DNA from: Balanoglossus misakiensis
Lineage: Eukaryota > Hemichordata
Assembly: GCA_040954595.2 (NCBI GenBank)
Contig: CM082590.2
Span: forward strand, 2,108,001-2,172,000
DNA length: 64,000 bases
Reading direction: 5' to 3'
How positions within the stretch are numbered: the stretch's first letter is position 1; each line of letters starts with the position of its first letter. The notes below the pieces were generated by a model, which worked only from the letters and a program-made list of their open reading frames with translations, made no database searches and had not been told where the DNA came from. This document shows positions 44,601 to 57,704 of the stretch, one piece after another. The position numbers and the translations under genes are program-made.

Positions 44601-47600
44601 GATCCAGGGGTACAAATTCTCTGCCCTAGCAAGGGCCAGGGGTACCAATTCGTTGCCCTAGCAAGGGCCAGGGGTACCAATTCTCTGCCCTAGCAAGGTC
44701 CAGGGGAACTTATTCTCTGCCCTATCAAGGTCCATGGGTTCTTATTCTCTGCCCTAGCAAGGTCCAGGGGTACCAATTCTCTGCCCTATCAAGGTCCATG
44801 GGTTCTTATTCTCTGCCCTAGCAAGGTCCAGGGGTACCAATTCTCTGCCCTAGCAAGGGCCAGGGGTACTTATTCTCTGCCCTAGCAAGGGCCAGGGGTA
44901 CCAATTCTCTGCCCTAGCAAGCGCCAGGGGTACCAATTCTCTGCCCTAGCAAGGGCCAGGGGTACCAATTCTCTGCCCTAGCAAGGTCCAGGGGTACTTA
45001 TTCTCTGCCCTATCAAGGTCCATGAGTTCTTATTCTCTGCCCTAGCAAGGTCCAGGGGTACCAATTCTCTGCCCTAGCAAGGTCCAGGGGTACTTATTCT
45101 CTGCCCTAGCAAGGGCCAGGGGTACTTATTCTCTGCCCTTGCAAGGGCCAGGGGTACCAATTCTCTGCCCTAGCAAGGGCCAGGGTTACTTATTCTCTGC
45201 CCGATCAAGGTCCATGGGTCCTTATTCTCTGCCCTAGCAAGGTCCAGGGGTACCAATTCTCTGCCCTAGCAAGGGCCAGGGGTACTTATTCTCTGCACTA
45301 TCAAGGTCCAGGGGTACTTATTCTCAGCCCTAGCAAGGTCCAGGGGTACCAATTCTCTGCCCTAGCAAGGGCCAGGGGTACTTATTCTCTGCCCTAGCAA
45401 GGGAGAGGAGTGCCAATTCTCTGCCCTAGCAAGGGCCAGAGGTACTTATTCTCTGCCCTAGCAAGGGCCAGGGGTACTTATTCTCTGCCCTAGCAATGGC
45501 CAGAGGTACTTATTCTCTGTCCTATCAAGGTCCATGGGTTCTTATTCTGTGCCCTAGCAAGGTCCAGGGGTACTTATTCGCTGTCCTATCAAGGTCCATG
45601 GGTTCTAATTCTGTGCCCTAGCAAGGTCCAGGGGTACTTATTCTCTGCCCTAGCAAGGTCCAGGGGTACCAATTCTCAGCCCTAGCAAGGGCCAGGGGTA
45701 CTTATTCACTGGCCTAGCAAGGTCCATGGGTTCTTATTCTCTGCCCTAGCAAGGTCCAGGGGTACCAATTCTCTGCCCTTGCATGGTCCAGGGGTACCAA
45801 TTCTCTGCCCTAGCAAGGTCCAGGGGTACCAATTCTCTGCCCTTTCATGGTCCAGGGGTACTTATTCTCTACCCTAGCAAGGTCCAGGGGTACCAATTCT
45901 CTGCCCTAGCAAGGTCCAGAGGCACTTTATTCACTGGCCTAGCAAGGTCCATGGGTACTTATTCTCTGCCTTAGCAAGGTCCAGGGGTACCAATTCACTG
46001 CCCTAGCAAGGGCCAGGGGTACCAATTCACAGCCCTAGCAAGGGCCAGGGGTACTTATTCTCTGCCCTAGCAAGGTCCAGGGGTACCAATTCTCTGCCCT
46101 AGCAAGGTCCAGAGGCACTTATTCACTGGCCTAGCAAGGTCCATGGGTACTTATTCTCTGCCTTAGCAAGGTCCTGGGGTACCAATTCTCTGCCCTAGCA
46201 AGGGCCAGGGGTACCAATTCACAGCCCTAGCAAGGGCCAGGGGTACTTATTCTCTGCCCTAGCAAGGTCCAGGGGTACCAATTCTCTGCCCTAGCAAGGG
46301 CCAGGGGTACTTATTCTCTGCCCTAGCAAGGGCCAGGGGTACCAATTCTCTGCCCTAGCAAGGGCCAGGGGTACCAATTCTCTGCCCTAGCAAGGGCCAG
46401 GGGTACCAATTCTCTGCCCTAGCAAGGTCCAGGGGTACTTATTCTCTTCCCTATCAAGGTCCATGGGTTCTTATTCTCTGCTCTAGCAAGGTCCAGGGGT
46501 ACCAATTCTCTGCCCTAGCAAGGTCCAGGGGTACTTATTCTCTGCCCTAGCAAGGGCCAGGGGTACTTATTCTCAGCCCTAGCAAGGGCCAGGGGTACAA
46601 ATTCTCTGCCCTAGCAAGGTCCAGGGGTACCAAATCTCTGCCCTAGCAAGGGCCAGGGGTACCAATTCTCTGCCCTAGCAAGGGCCAGGGGTACCAATTC
46701 TCTGCCCTAGCAAGGTCCAGGGGTACTTATTCTCTGCCCTATCAAGGTCCAGGGGTACTTATTCTCAGCCCTAGCAAGGTCCAGAGGTACTTATTCTCTG
46801 CCCTAGCAAGGGCCAGGGGTACTTATTCTCTGCCCTAGCAAGGGCCAGGGGTACTTATTCTCTGTCCTATCAAGGTCCATGGGTTCTTATTCTGTGCCCT
46901 AGCAAGGTCCAGGGGTACTTATTCGCTGTCCTATCAAGGTCCATGGGTTCTTATTCTGTGCCCTACCAAGGTCCAGGGGTACTTATTCTCTGCCCTAGCA
47001 AGGTCCAGGGGTACCAATTCTCAGCCCTAGCAAGGGCCAGGGGTACTTATTCACTGGCCTAGCAAGGTCCATGGGTTCTTATTCTCTGCCCTAGCAAGGT
47101 CCAGGGGTACCAATTCTCTGCCCTTGCATGGTCCAGGGGTACCAATTCTCTGCCCTAGCAAGGTCCAGGGGTACCAATTCTCTGCCCTTGCATGGTCCAG
47201 GGGTACTTATTCTCTGCCCTAGCAAGGTCCAGGGGTACCAATTCTCTGCCCTAGCAAGGTCCAGAGGCACTTATTCACTGGCCTAGCAAGGTCCATGGGT
47301 ACTTATTCTCTGCCTTAGCAAGGTCCAGGGGTACCAATTCTCTGCCCTAGCAAGGGCCAGGGGTACCAATTCACAGCCCTAGCAAGGGCCAGGGGTACTT
47401 ATTCTCTGCCCTAGCAAGGTCCAGGGGTACCAATTCTCTGCCCTAGCAAGGTCCAGAGGCACTTATTCACTGGCCTAGCAAGGTCCATGGGTACTTATTC
47501 TCTGCCTTAGCAAGGTCCAGGGGTACCAATTCTCTGCCCTAGCAAGGGCCAGGGGTACCAATTCACAGCCCTAGCAAGGGCCAGGGGTACTTATTCTCTG

Positions 47601-50600
47601 CCCTAGCAAGGTCCAGGGGTACCAATTCTCTGCCCTAGCAAGGGCCAGGGGTACCAATTCTCTGCCCTAGCAAGGGCCAGGGGTACCAATTCTCTGCCCT
47701 AGCAAGGGCCAGGGGTACCAATTCTCTGCCCTAGCAAGGTCCAGGGGTACTTTTTCTCTGCCCTAGCAAGGTCCAGGGGTACCAATTCTCTGCCCTAGCA
47801 AGGGCCAGGGGTACCAATTCTCTGCCCTAGCAAGGGCCATGGGTACCAATTCTCTGCCCTAGCAAGGGCCAGGGGTACCAATTCTCTGCCCTATCAAGGT
47901 CCATGGGTTCTTTTTCTCTGCCCTAGCAAGGTCCAGGGGTACCAATTCTCTGCCCTAGCAAGGTCCAGGGGTACTTATTCTCTGCCCTAGCAAGGGCCAG
48001 GGGTACAAATTCTCTGCCCTAGCAAGGTCCAGGGGTACCAATTCTCTGCCCTAGCAAGGGCCAGGGGTACCAATTCTCTGCCCTAGCAAGGTCCAGGGGT
48101 ACTTATTCTCTGCCCTAGCAAGGTCCAGGGGTACCAATTCTCTGCCCTAGCAAGGGCCAGGGGTACTTATTCTCTGCCCTAGCAAGGGCCAGTGGTACCA
48201 ATTCTCTGCCCTAGCAAGGTCCAGGGGAACTTATTCTCTGCCCTATCAAGGTCCATGGGTTCTTATTCTCTGCCCTAGCAAGGGCCAGGGGTACCAATTC
48301 TCTGCCCTAGCAAGGGCCAGGGGTACCAATTCTCTGCCCTAGCAAGGGCCAGGGGTACTTATTCACTGGCCTAGCAAGGTCCATGGGTTCTTATTCTCTG
48401 CCCTAGCAAGGTCCAGGGGTACCAATTCTCTGCCCTTGCATGGTCCAGGGGTACCAATTCTCTGCCCTAGCAAGGTCCAGGGGTACCAATTCTCTGCCCT
48501 TGCATGGTCCAGGGGTACTTATTCTCTGCCCTTGCAAGGTCCAGGGGTACCAATTCTCTACCCTAGCAAGGTCCAGAGGCACTTATTCACTGGCCTAGCA
48601 AGGTCCATGGGTACTTATTCTCTGCCTTAGCAAGGTCCAGGGGTACCAATTCTCTGCCCTAGCAAGGGCCAGGGGTACCAATTCACAGCCCTAGCAAGGG
48701 CCAGGGGTACTTATTCTCTGCCCTAGCAAGGTCCAGGGGTACCAATTCTCTGCCCTAGCAAGGTCCAGAGGCACTTATTCACTGGCCTAGCAAGGTCCAT
48801 GGGTACTTATTCTCTGCCTTAGCAAGGTCCAGGGGTACCAATTCTCTGCCCTAGCAAGGGCCAGGGGTACCAATTCACAGCCCTAGCAAGGGCCAGTGGT
48901 ACTCATTCTCTGCCCTAGCAAGGTCCAGGGGTACCAATTCTCTGCCCTAGCAAGGTCCATGGGTTCTTATTCTCTGCCCTAGCAAGGTCCAGGGGTACCA
49001 ATTCTCTGCCCTAGCAAGGTCCAGGGGTACTTATTCTCTTCCCTAGCAAGGGCCAGGGGTACTTATTCTCAGCCCTAGCAAGGGCCAGGGGTACAAATTC
49101 TCTGCCCTAGCAAGGTCCAGGGGTACCAATTCTCTGCCCTAGCAAGGGCCAGGGGTACCAATTCTCTGCCCTAGCAAGGTCCAGGGGTACTTATTCTCTG
49201 CCCTATCAAGGTCCATGGGTTCTTATTCTCTGCCCTGGCTAGGTCCAGGGGTACCAATTCTCTGCCCTATCAAGGTCCATGGGTTCTTATTCTCTGCCCT
49301 AGCAAGGTCCAGGGGTACCAATTCTCTGCCCTAGCAAGGTCCAGGGGTACTTATTCTCTGCCCTATCAAGGTCCAGGGGTACTTATTCTCTGCCCTAGCA
49401 AGGTCCAGGGGTACCAATTCTCTGCCCTAGCAAGGGCCAGTGGTACTTATTCTCTGCTCTAGCAAGGGCCAGTGGTACCAATTCTCTGCCCTAGCAAGGT
49501 CCAGGGGAACTTATTCTCTGCCCTATCAAGGTCCATGGGTTCTTATTCTCTGCCCTAGCAAGGGCCAGGGGTACCAATTCTCTGCCCTAGCAAGGGCCAG
49601 GGGTACCAATTCTCTGCCCTAGCAAGGTCCAGAGGCACTTATTCACTGGCCTAGCAAGGTCCATGGGTACTTATTCTCTGCCTTAGCAAGGTCCAGGGGT
49701 ACCAATTCTCTGCCCAAGCAAGGGCCAGGGGTACCAATTCACAGCCCTAGCAAGGGCCAGGGGTACTTATTCTCTGCCCTAGCAAGGTCCAGGGGTACCA
49801 ATTCTCTGCCCTAGCAAGGGCCAGAGGTACTTATTCTCTGCCCTAGCAAGGGCCAGTGGTACCAATTCTCTGCCCTAGCAAGGTCCAGGGGAACTTATTC
49901 TCTGCCCTATCAAGGTCCATGGGTTCTTATTCTCTGCCCTAGCAAGGGCCAGGGGTACCAATTCTCTGCCCTTGCATGGTCCAGGGGTACCAATTCTCTG
50001 CCCTAGCAAGGTCCAGGGGTACCAATTCTCTGCCCTTGCATGGTCCAGGGGTACTTATTCTCTGCCCTAGCAAGGACCAGGGGTACCAATTCTCTGCCCT
50101 AGCAAGGTCCAGAGGCACTTATTCACTGGCCTAGCAAGGTCCATGGGTACTTAATCTCTGCCTTAGCAAGGTCCAGGGGTACCAATTCTCTGCCCTAGCA
50201 AGGGCCAGGGGTACCAATTCACCGCCCTAGCAAGGGCCAGGGGTACTTATTCTCTGCCCTAGCAAGGTCCAGGGGTACCAATTCTCTGCCCCAGCAAGGT
50301 CCAGAGGCACTTATTCACTGGCCTAGCAAGGTCCATGGGTACTTATTCTCTGCCTTAGCAAGGTCCAGGGGTACCAATTCTCTGCCCTAGCAAGGGCCAG
50401 GGGTACCAATTCACAGCCCTAGCAAGGGCCAGGGGTACTTATTCTCTGCCCTAGCAAGGTCCAGGGGTACCAATTCTCTGCCCTAGCAAGGGCCAGGGGT
50501 ACCAATTCTCTGCCCTAGCAAGGGCCAGGGTTACCAATTCTCTGCCCTAGCAAGGGCCAGGGGTACCAATTCTCTGCCCTAGCAAGGTCCAGGGGTACTT

Positions 50601-50880
50601 ATTCTCTGCCCTATAAAGGTCCATGGGTTCTTATTCTCTGCCCTAGCAATGTCCAGGGGTACCAATTCTCTGCCCTAGCAAGGTCCAGGGGTACTTATTC
50701 TCTGCCCTAGCAAGGGCCAGGGGTACTTATTCTCAGCCCTAGCAAGGGCCAGTGGTACCAATTCTCTGCCCTAGCAAGGTCCAGGGGAACTTATTCTCTG
50801 CCCTATCAAGGTCCATGGGTTCTTATTCTCTGCCCTAGCAAGGGCCAGGGGTACCAATTCTCTGCCCTTGCATGGTCCAG

Positions 50881-53440
50881 GGGTACCAATTCTCTGCCCT
50901 AGCAAGGTCCAGGGGTACCAATTCTCTGCCCTTGCATGGTCCAGGGGTACTTATTCTCTGCCCTAGCAAGGACCAGGGGTACCAATTCTCTGCCCTAGCA
51001 AGGTCCAGAGGCACTTATTCACTGGCCTAGCAAGGTCCATGGGTACTTATTCTCTGCCTTAGCAAGGTCCAGGGGTACCAATTCTCTGCCCTAGCAAGGG
51101 CCAGGGGTACCAATTCACCGCCCTAGCAAGGGCCAGGGGTACTTATTCTCTGCCCTAGCAAGGTCCAGGGGTACCAATTCTCTGCCCTAGCAAGGTCCAG
51201 AGGCACTTATTCACTGGCCTAGCAAGGTCCATGGGTACTTATTCTCTGCCTTAGCAAGGTCCAGGGGTACCAATTCTCTGCCCTAGCAAGGGCCAGGGGT
51301 ACCAATTCACAGCCCTAGCAAGGGCCAGGGGTACTTATTCTCTGCCCTAGCAAGGTCCAGGGGTACCAATTCTCTGCCCTAGCAAGGGCCAGGGGTACCA
51401 ATTCTCTGCCCTAGCAAGGGCCAGGGGTACCAATTCTCTGCCCTAGCAAGGGCCAGGGGTACCAATTCTCTGCCCTAGCAAGGTCCAGGGGTACTTATTC
51501 TCTGCCCTATAAAGGTCCATGGGTTCTTATTCTCTGCCCTAGCAATGTCCAGGGGTACCAATTCTCTGCCCTAGCAAGGTCCAGGGGTACTTATTCTCAG
51601 CCCTAGCAAGGTCCAGGGGTACCAATTCTCTGCCCTAGCAAGGGCCAGGGGTACTTATTCTCTGCCCTAGCAAGGGAGAGGAGTGCCAATTCTCTGCCCT
51701 AGCAAGGGCCAGAGGTACTTATTCTCTGCCCTAGCAAGGGCCAGGGGTACTTATTCTCTGCCCTAGCAATGGCCAGAGGTACTTATTCTCTGTCCTATCA
51801 AGGTCCATGGGTTCTTATTCTGTGCCCTAGCAAGGTCCAGGGGTACTTATTCGCTGTCCTATCAAGGTCCATGGGTTCTAATTCTGTGCCCTAGCAAGGT
51901 CCAGGGGTACTTATTCTCTGCCCTAGCAAGGTCCAGGGGTACCAATTCTCAGCCCTAGCAAGGGCCAGGGGTACTTATTCACTGGCCTAGCAAGGTCCAT
52001 GGGTTCTTATTCTCTGCCCTAGCAAGGTCCAGGGGTACCAATTCTCTGCCCTTGCATGGTCCAGGGGTACCAATTCTCTGCCCTAGCAAGGTCCAGGGGT
52101 ACCAATTCTCTGCCCTTTCATGGTCCAGGGGTACTTATTCTCTGCCCTAGCAAGGTCCAGGGGTACCAATTCTCTGCCCTAGCAAGGTCCAGGGGTACCA
52201 ATTCTCTGCCCTTGCATGGTCCAGGGGTACTTATTCTCTGCCCTAGCAAGGACCAGGGGTACCAATTCTCTGCCCTAGCAAGGTCCAGAGGCACTTATTC
52301 ACTGGCCTAGCAAGGTCCATGGGTACTTATTCTCTGCCTTAGCAAGGTCCAGGGGTACCAATTCTCTGCCCTAGCAAGGGCCAGGGGTACCAATTCACCG
52401 CCCTAGCAAGGGCCAGGGGTACTTATTCTCTGCCCTAGCAAGGTCCAGGGGTACCAATTCTCTGCCCTAGCAAGGTCCAGAGGCACTTATTCACTGGCCT
52501 AGCAAGGTCCATGGGTACTTATTCTCTGCCTTAGCAAGGTCCAGGGGTACCAATTCTCTGCCCTAGCAAGGGCCAGGGGTACCAATTCACAGCCCTAGCA
52601 AGGGCCAGGGGTACTTATTCTCTGCCCTAGCAAGGTCCAGGGGTACCAATTCTCTGCCCTAGCAAGGGCCAGGGGTACCAATTCTCTGCCCTAGCAAGGG
52701 CCAGGGGTACCAATTCTCTGCCCTAGCAAGGGCCAGGGGTACCAATTCTCTGCCCTAGCAAGGTCCAGGGGTACTTATTCTCTGCCCTATAAAGGTCCAT
52801 GGGTTCTTATTCTCTGCCCTAGCAATGTCCAGGGGTACCAATTCTCTGCCCTAGCAAGGTCCAGGGGTACTTATTCTCAGCCCTAGCAAGGTCCAGGGGT
52901 ACCAATTCTCTGCCCTAGCAAGGGCCAGGGGTACTTATTCTCTGCCCTAGCAAGGGAGAGGAGTGCCAATTCTCTGCCCTAGCAAGGGCCAGAGGTACTT
53001 ATTCTCTGCCCTAGCAAGGGCCAGGGGTACTTATTCTCTGCCCTAGCAATGGCCAGAGGTACTTATTCTCTGTCCTATCAAGGTCCATGGGTTCTTATTC
53101 TGTGCCCTAGCAAGGTCCAGGGGTACTTATTCGCTGTCCTATCAAGGTCCATGGGTTCTAATTCTGTGCCCTAGCAAGGTCCAGGGGTACTTATTCTCTG
53201 CCCTAGCAAGGTCCAGGGGTACCAATTCTCAGCCCTAGCAAGGGCCAGGGGTACTTATTCACTGGCCTAGCAAGGTCCATGGGTTCTTATTCTCTGCCCT
53301 AGCAAGGTCCAGGGGTACCAATTCTCTGCCCTTGCATGGTCCAGGGGTACCAATTCTCTGCCCTAGCAAGGTCCAGGGGTACCAATTCTCTGCCCTTTCA
53401 TGGTCCAGGGGTACTTATTCTCTGCCCTAGCAAGGTCCAG
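50881..53440. repeat. Tandem 1280-bp (40-monomer) duplication
   Basis: Copies at about 50881-52160 and 52161-53440 share CAAGGGAGAGGAGTGCC (51671 and 52951), CAATGTCC (51541 and 52821) and GGACCAGG (50971 and 52251) at 1280-bp spacing. A third relative lies near 45398, offset 6273 bp from 51671; that is one base more than 196 monomers, because a 1-base insertion lies between. Confidence 0.9.
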
Positions 53441-54559
53441 GGGTACCAATTCTCTGCCCTAGCAAGGTCCAGAGGCACTTTATTCACTGGCCTAGCAAGG
53501 TCCATGGGTACTTATTCTCTGCCTTAGCAAGGTCCAGGGGTACCAATTCACTGCCCTAGCAAGGGCCAGGGGTACCAATTCACAGCCCTAGCAAGGGCCA
53601 GGGGTACTTATTCTCTGCCCTAGCAAGGTCCAGGGGTACCAATTCTCTGCCCTAGCAAGGTCCAGAGGCACTTATTCACTGGCCTAGCAAGGTCCATGGG
53701 TACTTATTCTCTGCCTTAGCAAGGTCCTGGGGTACCAATTCTCTGCCCTAGCAAGGTCCAGGGGTACCAATTCATTGCCCTAGCAAGGGCCAGGGGTACT
53801 TATTCACTGGCCTAGCAAGGTCCATGGGTTCTTATTCTCTGCCCTAGCAAGGGCCAGGGGTACCAATTCTCTGCCCTAGCAAGGGCCAGGGGTACCAATT
53901 CTCTGCCCTAGCAAGGGCCAGGGTTACCAATTCTCTGCCCTAGCAAGGGCCAGGGGTACCAATTCTCTGCCCTAGCAAGGTCCAGGGGTACTTATTCTCT
54001 GCCCTATAAAGGTCCATGGGTTCTTATTCTCTGCCCTAGCAATGTCCAGGGGTACCAATTCTCTGCCCTAGCAAGGTCCAGGGGTACTTATTCTCTGCCC
54101 TAGCAAGGGCCAGGGGTACTTATTCTCAGCCCTAGCAAGGGCCAGTGGTACCAATTCTCTGCCCTAGCAAGGTCCAGGGGAACTTATTCTCTGCCCTATC
54201 AAGGTCCATGGGTTCTTATTCTCTGCCCTAGCAAGGGCCAGGGGTACCAATTCTCTGCCCTTGCATGGTCCAGGGGTACCAATTCTCTGCCCTAGCAAGG
54301 TCCAGGGGTACCAATTCTCTGCCCTTGCATGGTCCAGGGGTACTTATTCTCTGCCCTAGCAAGGACCAGGGGTACCAATTCTCTGCCCTAGCAAGGTCCA
54401 GAGGCACTTATTCACTGGCCTAGCAAGGTCCATGGGTACTTATTCTCTGCCTTAGCAAGGTCCAGGGGTACCAATTCTCTGCCCTAGCAAGGGCCAGGGG
54501 TACCAATTCACCGCCCTAGCAAGGGCCAGGGGTACTTATTCTCTGCCCTAGCAAGTGCC

Positions 54560-57500
54560 AGGGGTACTTATTCTCTGTCCTATCAAGGTCAATGGGTTCT
54601 TATTCTCTGCCCTAGCAAGGTCCAGGGGTACCAATTCTCTGCCCTTGCATGGTCCAGGGGTACCAATTCTCTGCCCTTGCATGGTCCAGGGGTACTTATT
54701 CTCTGCCCTAGCAAGGGCCAGGGGTACCAATTCTCTGCCCTAGCAAGGTCCAGGGGTACCAATTCTCTGCCCTAGCAAGGGCCAGGGGTACTTATTCTCT
54801 GCCCTAACAAGGTCCAGGGGTACTTATTCTCTGCCCTAGCAAGGTCCAGGGATACCAATTCTCAGCCCTAGCAAGGGCCAGGGGTACCAATTCTCTGCCC
54901 TTGCACGGTCCAGGGGTACCAATTCTCTGCCCTTGCATGGTCCAGGGGTACTTATTCTCTGCCCTAGCAAGGGCCAGGGGTACCAATTCTCTGCCCTAGC
55001 AAGGTCCAGGGGTACCAATTCTCTGCCCTTGCATGGTCCAGTGGTACTTATTCTCTGCCCTAGCAAGGGCCAGGGGTACTTATTCACTGGCCTAGCAAGG
55101 TCCATGGGTTCTTATTCTCTGCCCTAGCAAGGTCCAGGGGTACCAATTCTCTGCCCTAGCAAGGGCCAGGGGTACTTATTCTCTGCCCTAGCAAGGTCCA
55201 GGGGTACCAATTCTCTGCCCTAGCAAGGGCCAGGGGTACTTATTCTCTGCCCTAGCAAGGTCCATGGGTTCTTATTCTCTGCCCTAGCAAGATCCAGGGG
55301 TACCAATTCTCTGCCCTAGCAAGGGCCAGGGGTACTTATTCACTGGCCTAGCAAGGTCCATGGGTTCTTATTCTCTGCCCTAGCAAGGTCCAGGGGTACC
55401 AATTCATTGCCCTAGCAAGGGCCAGGGGTACTTATTCACTGGCCTAGCAAGGTCCATGGGTTCTTATTCTCTGCCCTAGCAAGGTCCATGGGTTCTTATT
55501 CTCTGCCCTAGCAAGGGCCAGGGGTACCAATTCTCTGCCCTAGCAAGGTCCAGGGGAACTTATTCTTTGCCCTATCAAGGTCCATGGGTTCTTATTCTCT
55601 GCCCTAGCAAGGTCCAGGGGTACCAATTCTCTGCCCTATCAAGGTCCATGGGTTCTTATTCTCTGCCCTAGCAAGGTCCAGGGGTACCAATTCTCTGCCC
55701 TAGTAAGGGCCAGGGGTACTTATTCTCTGCCCTAGCAAGGGCCAGGTGTACCAATTCTCTGCCCTCGCAAGGGCCAGGGGTACCAATTCTCTGCCCTAGC
55801 AAGGTCCAGGGGAACTTATTCTCTGCCCTAGCAAGGTCCATGGGTTCTTATTCTCTGTCCTAGCAAGGTCCAGGGGTACTTATTCTCTGCCCTAGCAAGG
55901 TCCAGGGGTACCAATTCTCTGCCCTATCAAGGTCCATGGGTTCTTATTCTGTGCCCTAGCAAGGTCCAGGGGTACTTATTCTCTGCCCTAGCAAGGTCCA
56001 GGGGTACCAATTCTCAGCCCTAGCAAGGGCCAGGGGTACCAATTCTCTGCCCTAGCAAGGTCCAGGGGTACAAATTCTCTGCCCTTGCATGGTCCAGGGG
56101 TACTTATTCTCTGCCCTAGCAAGGTCCAGGGGTACCAATTCTCTGCCCTAGCAAGGGCCAGGGGTACTTATTCACTGGCCTAGCAAGGTCCATGGGTTCT
56201 TATTCTCTGCCCTAGCAAGGTCCAGGGGTACCAATTCTCAGCCCTAGCAAGGGCCAGGGTTACTTATTCTCTGCCCTAGCAAGGGCCAGTGGTACCAATT
56301 CTCTGCCCTAACAAGATCCAGGGGTACCAATTCTCTGCCCTAGCAAGATCCAGGGGTACTTATTCTCTGCCCTATCAAGGTCCAGGGGTACAAATTCTCT
56401 GCCCTAGCAAGGGCCAGGGGTACTTATTCACTGGCCTAGCAAGGTCCATGGGTTCTTATTCTCTGCCCTAGCAAGGTCCAGGGGTACCAATTCTCAGCCC
56501 TAGCAAGGGCCAGGGTTACTTATTCTCTGCCCTAGCAAGGGCCAGTGGTACCAATTCTCTGCCCTAGCAAGATCCAGGGGTACAAATTCTCTGCCCTAGC
56601 AAGGGCCAGGGGTACCAATTCTCTGCCCTAGAAAGGTCCAGGGGTACCAATTCTCTGCCCTATCAAGGTCCATGGGTTCTTATTCTTTGCCCTAGCAAGG
56701 TCCAGGGGTACCAATTCTCTGCCCTAGCAAGATCCAGGGGTACAATTTCTCTGCCCTAGCAAGGTCCAGGGGTACCAATTCTCTGCCCTTGCATGGTCCA
56801 GGGGTACTTATTCTCTGCCCTAGCAAGGTCCGGGGGTACCAATTCTCTGCCCTAGCAAGGGCCAGGGGTACTTATTCACTGGCCTAGCAAGGTCCATGGG
56901 TTCTTATTCTCTGCCCTAGCAAGGTCCAGGGGTACCAATTCTCAGCCCTAGCAAGGGCCAGGGTTACTTATTCTCATCCCTAGCAAGGGCCAGTGGTACC
57001 AATTCTCTGCCCTAGCAAGATCCAGGGGTACAAATTCTCTGCCCTAGCAAGGGCCAGGGGTACCAATTCTCTGCCCTAGCAAGGTCCAGGGGTACCAATT
57101 CTCTGCCCTATCAAGGTCCATGGGTTCTTATTCTCTGCCCTAGCAAGGTCCAGGGGTACCAATTCTCTGCCCTAGCAAGGTCCAGGGGTACCAATTCTCA
57201 GCCCTTGCATGGTCCAGGGGTACCAATTCTCTGCCCTAGCAAGGGCCAGGGGTACTTATTCACTGGCCTAGCAAGGTCCATGGGTTCTTATTCTCTGCCC
57301 TAGCAAGGTCCAGGGGTACCAATTCTCTGCCCTAGCAAGGGCCAGGGGTACTTATTCACTGGCCTAGCAAGGTCCATGGGTTCTTATTCTCTGCCCTAGC
57401 AAGGGCCAGGGGTACCAATTCTCTGCCCTAGCAAGGGCCAGGGGTACCAATTCTCTGCCCTAGCAAGGTCCAAGGGAACTTATTCTCTGCCCTATCAAGG

Positions 57501-57704
57501 TCCATGGGTTCTTATTCTCTGCCCTAGCAAGGTCCAGGGGTACCAATTCTCTGCCCTATCAAGGTCCATGGGTTCTTATTCTCTGCCCTAGCAAGGTCCA
57601 GGGGTACCAATTCTCTGCCCTAGCAAGGGCCAGGGGTACTTATTCTCTGCCCTAGCAAGGGCCAGGGGTACCAATTCTCTGCCCTCGCAAGGGCCAGGGG
57701 TACC
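54560..57704. repeat. 3.1-kb satellite block duplicated at 60352-63496
   Basis: This block matches 60352-63496 at an offset of 5792 bp (181 monomers). Shared markers include GGTCAATGGGTTC (54588 and 60380), TTGCACGGTCC, CTAACAAGATCC, GTCCGGGGG and GTACAATTTCTCTG. Copies diverge at about 57704 and 63496. Confidence 0.88.
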
